Origin: Streptomyces sp. NBC_01294
GTDB lineage: Bacteria > Actinomycetota > Actinomycetes > Streptomycetales > Streptomycetaceae
Length of the DNA stretch: 64,000 bases
Assembly (NCBI RefSeq): GCF_035917235.1
Contig: NZ_CP108423.1
Location: 6,105,501-6,169,500, forward strand
Direction of reading: 5' to 3'
Below are positions 57,820 through 64,000 of this stretch, in pieces (position 1 is the first letter of the stretch; each line of letters starts with the position of its first letter). Below the pieces are notes generated by a model that was given only the letters and a program-made list of their open reading frames with translations, did not search any database and was not told the origin of the DNA. Made by a program: the position numbers and the translations under genes.

Positions 57820-58763
57820 CCGAGCACGAGACCACGCACGACCGAGACGGAGCACAGGTGAGTACGGGCACGACAGTGGAGCCCGGCGAGACCGCCGAGG
57901 CGGCCATCCCCGAGCTGGTGATCATCTCCGGTATGTCCGGGGCCGGCCGCAGTACGGCGGCCAAGTGTCTGGAGGACCTCGGCTGGTTCGTCGTCGACAA
58001 CCTCCCGCCGGCCCTGATCCCGACCATGGTGGAGCTCGGCGCCCGCTCCCAGGGCAACGTGGCGCGCATCGCCGTCGTCGTCGACGTCCGCGGCCGGCAG
58101 TTCTTCGATGCCCTGCGCGAGTCGCTCGCCGACCTCGACAGCAAGGGCGTCACCCGCCGCATCGTCTTCCTGGAGTCCTCCGACGACGCGCTGGTCCGCC
58201 GCTTCGAGTCGGTCCGCCGCCCGCACCCGCTCCAGGGCGACGGGCGCATCACCGACGGCATCGCCGCCGAGCGCGACCTGCTGCGCGAGCTGCGCGGCGA
58301 CGCCGACCTGGTGATCGACACCTCCAGCCTGAACGTGCACGAGCTGCGCGCGAAGATGGACGCCCAGTTCGCCGGGGACGAGGAGCCCGAGCTGCGGGCC
58401 ACCGTCATGTCCTTCGGCTACAAGTACGGCCTCCCCGTCGACGCCGACCTCGTCGTCGACTGCCGCTTCATCCCCAACCCGCACTGGGTGCCGGAGCTGC
58501 GCCCCTTCACCGGGCTCAACGAGGAGGTGTCGGGGTACGTCTTCAGCCAGCCCGGCGCCAAGGAGTTCCTCGACCGCTACACCGAGCTGCTCCAGCTCAT
58601 CGCCACCGGCTACCGCCGCGAGGGCAAGCGGTACGTGACCATCGCGGTCGGGTGCACGGGCGGCAAGCACCGCAGCGTGGCCATGTCCGAGAAGCTCGCC
58701 GCCCGCCTCGCCTCCGAGGGAGTCGAGACCGTCGTAGTCCACCGGGACATGGGGCGCGAGTGA
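57816..58763 (+). CDS. rapZ: RNase adapter RapZ
   Basis: A 315-residue P-loop protein (YvcJ/RapZ) that in E. coli binds GlcN6P and steers sRNA decay. After a hydrophilic N-terminal 30 residues the P-loop is [20 protein letters not shown], in which Arg replaces the usual Lys; the Walker B-like segment is [21 protein letters not shown]-terminal marks are [35 protein letters not shown] and [20 protein letters not shown]. The actinobacterial version lies in the whiA operon. Start overlaps the uvrC stop; the stop overlaps the next GTG. Confidence 0.95.
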   Translation: MTEHETTHDRDGAQVSTGTTVEPGETAEAAIPELVIISGMSGAGRSTAAKCLEDLGWFVVDNLPPALIPTMVELGARSQGNVARIAVVVDVRGRQFFDALRESLADLDSKGVTRRIVFLESSDDALVRRFESVRRPHPLQGDGRITDGIAAERDLLRELRGDADLVIDTSSLNVHELRAKMDAQFAGDEEPELRATVMSFGYKYGLPVDADLVVDCRFIPNPHWVPELRPFTGLNEEVSGYVFSQPGAKEFLDRYTELLQLIATGYRREGKRYVTIAVGCTGGKHRSVAMSEKLAARLASEGVETVVVHRDMGRE

Positions 58764-59824
58764 CCGCACGGACCCCGCGGCTGAGCCGCCTGCGCCGCCT
58801 CACCCCGGGACGGGGCGAGGACGGAGTGGGCCGCTCCGGCCGCTCCGGCCGCCGGCGCGGCGCCACGCCCAAGGTGGTGGCGCTCGGCGGCGGCCAGGGC
58901 CTGTCGGCCTCCCTCGCCGCCCTGCGCCGGATCACCGGTGACCTCACCGCCGTGGTCACCGTCGCCGACGACGGCGGCTCCAGCGGCCGGCTCCGGGAGG
59001 AGCTCGGCGTGCTGCCGCCCGGCGATCTGCGCAAGGCGCTGGCCGCGCTGTGCGGGGACGACGACTGGGGCCAGACCTGGGCCCGGGTCATCCAGCACCG
59101 CTTCCAGTCCGAGGGCGACCTGCACGGGCACGCCGTCGGCAACCTGCTGATCGTCGCCCTGTGGGAACAGCTCGGCGACCCCGTCCAGGCCCTCGACCTG
59201 GTCGGCAGGCTGCTCGGGGCACAAGGCCGCGTCCTGCCGATGTCGGCGGTGCCCCTGGAGCTCCAGGCCCTGGTCAGGGGGCACGACCCGGCCCGCCCCG
59301 AGGACGTGGACACCGTCCGCGGGCAGGCCACGGTGGCGCTGACCCCGGGCGAGGTGCTCTCCGTGCAGGTCGTGCCGGGCGACCCGCCGGCCGTGCCGGA
59401 GGCCGTCGCGGCGGTCCTGGACGCCGACTGGGTGGTCCTCGGCCCGGGGTCCTGGTTCTCCTCCGTCATCCCGCACCTGCTGGTGCCGGAACTGCTGGAC
59501 GCGCTGGTCGAGACGAAGGCCCGGCGGGTCCTCTCGCTGAACCTCGCGCCGCAGCCCGGAGAAACAGAGGGCTTCTCTCCGCAGCGTCATTTGGAGGTTT
59601 TGGCCCGACACGCCCCTAAACTCGCCCTGGACGTGGTGCTGGCCGACGAGGCCGCCGTGCCCGACCGCGAGTCCCTCGCCGATGCCGCGAAACGGTTCGG
59701 TGCCGCGGTCGAGCTGGCGCCCGTGGCCAGGCAGGACGGCTCTCCGAAGCACGATCCGGAGCTGCTGGCCGCCGCGTACGACCGTATTTTTCGGATGCAT
59801 GGAAGGATCGGCCCATGGCGATGA
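58760..59824 (+). CDS. yvcK: YvcK-type gluconeogenesis factor
   Basis: A 354-residue protein of the YvcK/CofD-like family, which binds UDP-GlcNAc and is needed for wall metabolism on gluconeogenic carbon. Landmarks are [72 protein letters not shown] and [21 protein letters not shown] basic N-terminus ([10 protein letters not shown]) precedes it. The GTG start is within GTGA of the rapZ stop. Its last ten bases overlap whiA. An AT-rich patch (GTATTTTTCGG, 59782 onward) before whiA could be an internal promoter. Confidence 0.93.
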   Translation: MTARTPRLSRLRRLTPGRGEDGVGRSGRSGRRRGATPKVVALGGGQGLSASLAALRRITGDLTAVVTVADDGGSSGRLREELGVLPPGDLRKALAALCGDDDWGQTWARVIQHRFQSEGDLHGHAVGNLLIVALWEQLGDPVQALDLVGRLLGAQGRVLPMSAVPLELQALVRGHDPARPEDVDTVRGQATVALTPGEVLSVQVVPGDPPAVPEAVAAVLDADWVVLGPGSWFSSVIPHLLVPELLDALVETKARRVLSLNLAPQPGETEGFSPQRHLEVLARHAPKLALDVVLADEAAVPDRESLADAAKRFGAAVELAPVARQDGSPKHDPELLAAAYDRIFRMHGRIGPWR

Positions 59825-60810
59825 CGCCTGCGGTGAAGGATGAGATCTCCCGCCTGCCCGTCACCCGGACCTGCTGCAGGAAGGCGGAGGTCTCGGCGAT
59901 CCTTCGGTTCGCCGGCGGGCTGCACCTGGTGAGCGGCCGCATCGTCATCGAGGCGGAGCTGGACACCGGGATCGCCGCCAGACGTCTGCGCAAGGACATC
60001 CTGGAGATCTTCGGCCATTCCTCGGACCTGGTGGTGATGGCCCCCGGCGGACTGCGCCGCGGCAGCCGCTACGTGGTCCGCGTCGTGGCCGGCGGTGATC
60101 AGCTGGCGCGCCAGACGGGCCTCGTGGACGGCCGCGGACGGCCCATCCGGGGTCTTCCCCCGCAGGTGGTCTCCGGGGCCACCTGTGACGCCGAGGCGGC
60201 GTGGCGCGGCGCCTTCCTGGCCCACGGCTCGCTCACCGAGCCGGGCCGGTCGTCCTCCCTGGAGGTCACCTGCCCCGGCCCGGAGGCCGCCCTGGCCCTG
60301 GTGGGCGCCGCCCGCAGGCTCTCCATCGCCGCGAAGGCGCGCGAGGTGCGCGGCGTCGACCGGGTCGTGGTCCGCGACGGCGACGCGATCGGCGCCCTGC
60401 TGACCCGGCTCGGCGCGCACGAGTCGGTGCTGGCCTGGGAGGAGCGGCGGATGCGGCGCGAGGTGCGCGCCACCGCCAACCGCCTCGCCAACTTCGACGA
60501 CGCCAACCTGCGCCGCTCGGCGCGGGCCGCGGTGGCCGCCGGAGCCCGAGTGCAGCGCGCGCTGGAGATCCTCGGCGAGGAGGTCCCCGAGCACCTCGCC
60601 GCGGCCGGCCGGCTGCGCATGGAGCACAAGCAGGCCTCGCTGGAGGAGCTGGGCGCGCTCGCCGACCCGCCGCTGACCAAGGACGCGGTCGCGGGCCGGA
60701 TCCGCCGCCTGCTGGCGATGGCCGACAAGCGGGCCCAGGACCTCGGCATCCCGGGCACCGAGTCGAACCTCGACCTCAGCGAGGAGATGGCCGACAACAT
60801 GGCCGGATAG
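59815..60810 (+). CDS. whiA: sporulation regulator WhiA
   Basis: A 331-residue DNA-binding protein required for aerial hyphae to stop growing and divide. The N-terminal LAGLIDADG-like domain begins [20 protein letters not shown]; the C-terminal helix-turn-helix is [20 protein letters not shown] and [10 protein letters not shown]. It starts MAMTPAVKD, the usual family form, with GGAAGGA upstream, ten bases inside yvcK. It is the last gene of the uvrC operon; whiA in S. coelicolor is also known to have a developmental promoter close to its start. A strong terminator follows. Confidence 0.97.
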   Translation: MAMTPAVKDEISRLPVTRTCCRKAEVSAILRFAGGLHLVSGRIVIEAELDTGIAARRLRKDILEIFGHSSDLVVMAPGGLRRGSRYVVRVVAGGDQLARQTGLVDGRGRPIRGLPPQVVSGATCDAEAAWRGAFLAHGSLTEPGRSSSLEVTCPGPEAALALVGAARRLSIAAKAREVRGVDRVVVRDGDAIGALLTRLGAHESVLAWEERRMRREVRATANRLANFDDANLRRSARAAVAAGARVQRALEILGEEVPEHLAAAGRLRMEHKQASLEELGALADPPLTKDAVAGRIRRLLAMADKRAQDLGIPGTESNLDLSEEMADNMAG

Positions 60811-60820
60811 CCGATCCCTG

Positions 60821-60868
60821 TACGGCAAAGGGGCCCCCACGATCACTCGTGAGGGCCCCTTCGCCGTA
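60821..60868 (+). terminator. terminator of the uvrC-whiA operon
   Basis: TACGGCAAAGGGGCCC pairs with GGGCCCCTTCGCCGTA around an inner CACGA/TCGTG hairpin, 11 bases after the whiA stop. Confidence 0.8.
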
Positions 60869-60948
60869 CGCCCCATTGACATGAGCATGGGCCGGTCTTG
60901 AGTCTGGCGTCCGAAGGCTTTCGTGGCAGACGACGCCCAGGGGGGCAT

Positions 60949-63906
60949 ATGAGGCACCGCGCGAGATCGATCCTCGCCGCAAGCGCACTCGTCTTCGCAA
61001 CCACACTCGCCGCCCTACCCGCGGCGGCCCAGGCCCGGCCCGGCCCCGCAGCACCCGCGGCGGACGAGGTACGGGTCTACGACGCCGACATCACCCGGGA
61101 ACAGGTCCCGCTCGTTCTCGCCGCCGGCCAGGACGCCCACGAGCTCACCGAGCGCGCCCCGGAGACGGGGACCGCACGCGTCGAGCTCTTCCTCACCGGC
61201 GGCCAGGCGGCGGACCTCGCCGCCCAGGGCGTGAAGCTCGCCGAGCGCAAGGTCCCGGCCCAGGGCCTGGCCCGTGCCAAGGCCGCCGGCGACGGGGTGT
61301 TCCGCCCGTACAGCGGCAAGGGCGGACTCCAGGAGGAGATCCTGCGGACCGCCCAGGAGAACCCGGGGCTCACCAAGGTCGTCTCCATCGGCAAGACCGT
61401 CCACGGCAAGGACATCCTCGCCCTCAAGGTCACCAAGAACGCCAAGAAGACCCGGGACGGCGACAAGCCGTCCGTCCTCTACATGTCCAACCAGCACGCC
61501 CGTGAGTGGATCACCCCCGAGATGACCCGGCGGCTGATGCACCACACGCTCGACAACTACGGCAAGGACCCGCGGGTCACCAAGCTGGTGGACTCCAGCG
61601 AGCTGTGGTTCCTGCTCTCCGCCAACCCGGACGGGTACGACTACACGCACGCCTCCGACGGGCAGCGGCTGTGGCGCAAGAACCTGCGCGACAACAACGG
61701 CGACGGCACGTCCGGCCCCGGCGACGGCGTCGACCTCAACCGGAACTTCGCCTACAAGTGGGGCTACGACAACGAGGGTTCCTCGCCGAACCAGGCGAGC
61801 GAGACCTACCGCGGCCCGAGCGCCTCCTCCGAGCCCGAGACCCGCGCCCTCGACGCCTTCCAGAAGCGCATCGGCTTCGAGTACGCGATCAACTACCACT
61901 CGGCCGCCGAGCTGATCCTCTACGGCGTCGGCTGGCAGGTGGCCACCCCCACCCCCGACGACGTCGCCTACAAGGCGCTCGCCGGCACCCCGGAGAACCC
62001 CGCCATCCCGGGCTACTACCCGCAGGTCTCCTCGGAGCTCTACACCACCAACGGCGAGGCCGACGGCCACGGCGCCAACGTCAACGGCATCATGATGTTC
62101 ACGCCGGAGATGACCACCTGTCAGACCGCCTCGGCGATCGACCCGAACGACCCGTGGAGGCCCGAGGACTGCGCCTCCGGCTTCAACTTCCCGGACGACG
62201 AGAAGCTCATCCAGGCGGAGTTCGCCAAGAACGTCCCCTTCGCCCTCGCGGTCGGCGAGAGTGCCGCGCACCCGGACCGCCCGGCGTCCTCCGTGGGCCT
62301 GAGCGCCGCCGACTTCACCCCGGACTCCTTCACCACCTCCTACGCGGCCCGCGGCGAGGACCAGAGGGTTTCCGTCACGGCCCGCAAGGCGCTGAAGGAC
62401 AAGGAGCTCAACTACAGGATCAACGGCGGCCGCACGCACGACGAGGACCTCGAAGCCTGGAAGGGCGGCGACGTCTACGGCGGCGAGGACAACAACTGGT
62501 TCGACGAGTACCGCGCCGAGGTCGAGGGCGCGAAGCCGGGCGACAAGGTCGAGGTCTGGTTCACCGGCCGCGACCGCTCCGGCAGGCAGGTCTCCAGCGA
62601 GCGCTTCACGTACACGGTGGCCGAGCGGCCGCGCGCGGACGTGCTGGTGATCGCGGAGGAGGGGGCCCCGGCCCAGCACGCACGGACCTACGTCGACGCC
62701 CTGCGCGCCAACGGCAGGTCCGCGGCGGTCTGGGACGTCGCCGTCCAGGGCGCCCCGCACCACCTCGGGGTGCTCTCCCACTTCCGTACGGCCGTCCACT
62801 ACACCGGCGCCAAGACCCCCGGCGGCGACACGCAGCTGGCGGTGCGCGACTTCCTCAACGAGGGCGGCAAGTTGATCGAGGCCGGTGAGCTGGCGGGCGG
62901 CAACGCCCAGGTCGGCCGCGCCGTGACCAACGACTTCAGCCAGTACTGGCTCGGCGCGTACGGTCGCACGAGCACGCCCGGAGCCACCGGCTTCACCGGC
63001 GCCGGCGCCCTGAACGGGGCGACGGGCGGCATCGGCGACGCCGCGGGCAACCCGCTCAACGCCCCCGGCGGGTACACCGTGACCTCGGAGACCCTGGCGC
63101 CCGCGCAGTTCCCGCAGTTCAAGAGCGCCCAGGGCGGCCGGTTCAGCGGGGTCGTGAACCCGTACGCCCCCTACGCCGGGGCCCAGATGGCCTCGGCGCT
63201 GCACACCGACGACGACTGGAAGCGGCTGGTCCGCACCCTCGACCTCACCGGTGTCACCGCGGCCGACCAGCCGAAGCTCAAGCTCGCGCTCAACTGGAAC
63301 ACCGAGGAGGGCTACGACCACGCCGCGCTGGAAGCCCGTACGGCGGGCGGCGACGACTGGACCACCCTGCCCGACACGGGCGGCCTGAGCAGCACCACGG
63401 TTCCGGAGGAGTGCGCGGCCGGATTCTTCATGAACGGCCACCCGTTCCTGCGCCGCTACCTCACCCTGGACAGCGGCGGCTGCACCCCGCAGGGCACCAG
63501 CGGCGCGTGGAACAGCTTCACCGGTTCCTCCGGCGGCTGGAAGCAGGTCTCCTTCGACCTGAGCGCGTACGCGGGCAAGACCGTCGAGGTCTCGCTCTCC
63601 TACATCACCGACCCGGGCTCGGGCGGCCGCGGCGTCTTCGCGGACGAGGCGCGCCTGTCCGTCGGCGGCGCGGACCAGGCCGTCGAGGGGTTCGAAACCT
63701 CCCTCGGGGTCTGGGCGGCCCAGGGGTCACCTGCCGGAAGCCCTGATGTTCCCGGCGACTGGTCCCGTTCCGGGGAGTTGTTCAAGTCCTATGCGGCGGT
63801 CACTACGCGTGACACGGTGCTCCTGGGCTTCGGCCTCGAGCACATGCCCGCGGCGGCGGACCGCAACCTACTCGTCGGTAAGGCGCTCCGCACGCTGAAC
63901 CGCTGA
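60949..63906 (+). CDS. secreted M14 zinc carboxypeptidase
   Basis: A 985-residue exported peptidase. Signal peptide (ILAASALVFATTLAALPAAA), propeptide-like region to about 130, and an M14 domain at about 135-450. Zinc ligands are in SNQHAREWITPEM (His183 and Glu186) and, later, NYHSAAELILYG; substrate residues are DLNRNFAYKWGYDNEGSSPN and MMFTPEMTTCQ. The long C-terminal half (about 450-985) has beta-rich domains, possibly immune-inhibitor/choice-of-anchor-like, with four Cys. AGGGGGGC precedes the ATG. It probably degrades extracellular peptides. Confidence 0.93.
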   Translation: MRHRARSILAASALVFATTLAALPAAAQARPGPAAPAADEVRVYDADITREQVPLVLAAGQDAHELTERAPETGTARVELFLTGGQAADLAAQGVKLAERKVPAQGLARAKAAGDGVFRPYSGKGGLQEEILRTAQENPGLTKVVSIGKTVHGKDILALKVTKNAKKTRDGDKPSVLYMSNQHAREWITPEMTRRLMHHTLDNYGKDPRVTKLVDSSELWFLLSANPDGYDYTHASDGQRLWRKNLRDNNGDGTSGPGDGVDLNRNFAYKWGYDNEGSSPNQASETYRGPSASSEPETRALDAFQKRIGFEYAINYHSAAELILYGVGWQVATPTPDDVAYKALAGTPENPAIPGYYPQVSSELYTTNGEADGHGANVNGIMMFTPEMTTCQTASAIDPNDPWRPEDCASGFNFPDDEKLIQAEFAKNVPFALAVGESAAHPDRPASSVGLSAADFTPDSFTTSYAARGEDQRVSVTARKALKDKELNYRINGGRTHDEDLEAWKGGDVYGGEDNNWFDEYRAEVEGAKPGDKVEVWFTGRDRSGRQVSSERFTYTVAERPRADVLVIAEEGAPAQHARTYVDALRANGRSAAVWDVAVQGAPHHLGVLSHFRTAVHYTGAKTPGGDTQLAVRDFLNEGGKLIEAGELAGGNAQVGRAVTNDFSQYWLGAYGRTSTPGATGFTGAGALNGATGGIGDAAGNPLNAPGGYTVTSETLAPAQFPQFKSAQGGRFSGVVNPYAPYAGAQMASALHTDDDWKRLVRTLDLTGVTAADQPKLKLALNWNTEEGYDHAALEARTAGGDDWTTLPDTGGLSSTTVPEECAAGFFMNGHPFLRRYLTLDSGGCTPQGTSGAWNSFTGSSGGWKQVSFDLSAYAGKTVEVSLSYITDPGSGGRGVFADEARLSVGGADQAVEGFETSLGVWAAQGSPAGSPDVPGDWSRSGELFKSYAAVTTRDTVLLGFGLEHMPAAADRNLLVGKALRTLNR

Positions 63907-63911
63907 TCAGA

Positions 63912-63946
63912 GGCCCCTCCGTCACTCACCCTGAGTGACGGGGGCC
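63912..63946 (+). terminator. terminator after M14 carboxypeptidase
   Basis: GGCCCCTCCGTCACTCA pairs with TGAGTGACGGGGGCC across a short loop, six bases after the stop. No gene can be assigned in the last 54 bases of the window. Confidence 0.75.
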
Positions 63947-64000
63947 AAGGTCCCCGGGGTCCGGTTCCGGAGCGTCAGGAACGGGACCCCGGGGCGTGTC

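Overview
The window is a high-GC actinobacterial chromosome segment, almost certainly Streptomyces. The evidence is very high GC at third codon positions, a long chaplin with a LAxTG sorting signal, WhiA, a mycothiol-dependent enzyme, an SPW_0924-type small protein and DUF6343/DUF3068/DUF4184 genes. From memory of family synteny it matches the S. coelicolor stretch from polA through rpsA, coaE, uvrB and uvrA to uvrC-rapZ-yvcK-whiA, read in the opposite orientation. I see no rRNA, tRNA, CRISPR array, insertion sequence, prophage or biosynthetic cluster.

Layout. 0-10 kb: a partial thioesterase, a molybdopterin oxidoreductase, polA, a DUF4184 membrane protein, a lytic transglycosylase with a long Pro-Thr tail, a secreted beta-helix protein and two membrane-linked small/DUF proteins. 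10-19 kb: hrpB helicase and a methyltransferase, rpsA with a textbook promoter and terminator, a PAC2 protein, coaE followed by a decaying heptamer array, a TPR protein and small membrane/secreted proteins. 19-31 kb: a membrane-anchored XRE regulator, a SNF2 helicase-SWIM zinc-finger pair, a HAD protein, a long chaplin, a degenerate HtrA-like protein, DUF2293, a cupin, and a WGR/beta-propeller protein divergent from a kinase-like protein. 31-46 kb: psuG-psuK, a methyltransferase, a cupin, an MFS exporter, an O6-alkylguanine alkyltransferase, GDPD, uvrB, then a tellurite/metal-stress block (TerD, a TerD-ATPase-like protein, and TerC behind a yybP-ykoY riboswitch) and an MHS transporter. 46-64 kb: an MBL hydrolase, a mycothiol enzyme, uvrA, a TetR/reductase pair, a sugar kinase, a Tat-linked Rieske protein, a putative DNA-binding protein divergent from a secreted C70 protease pair, then uvrC-rapZ-yvcK-whiA and a secreted M14 carboxypeptidase.

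The strongest joining theme is DNA damage. Six promoters in the window carry the RecA/LexA-independent damage motif TTGTCRGTG-N8-TANNNT (the mycobacterial RecA-NDp/PafBC-type promoter) with exact N8 spacing. They lie in front of polA, the SNF2-SWIM operon, the WGR/beta-propeller gene, the alkyltransferase gene, uvrB and uvrC. Four of these are known repair genes. By shared promoter the other two loci, SNF2-SWIM and WGR-propeller, are candidates for uncharacterised repair or damage-response functions. The uvrC copy heads an operon whose downstream genes include whiA, so damage could in principle reach a sporulation regulator.

A second theme is metal stress: terC sits behind a Mn-type riboswitch whose closing-stem strand is also a perfect complement of the terC Shine-Dalgarno region. 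A third is a GC-rich palindromic repeat family. It normally sits in 3' intergenic gaps, but in hrpB it has been inserted as two 51-nt units and is translated in frame.
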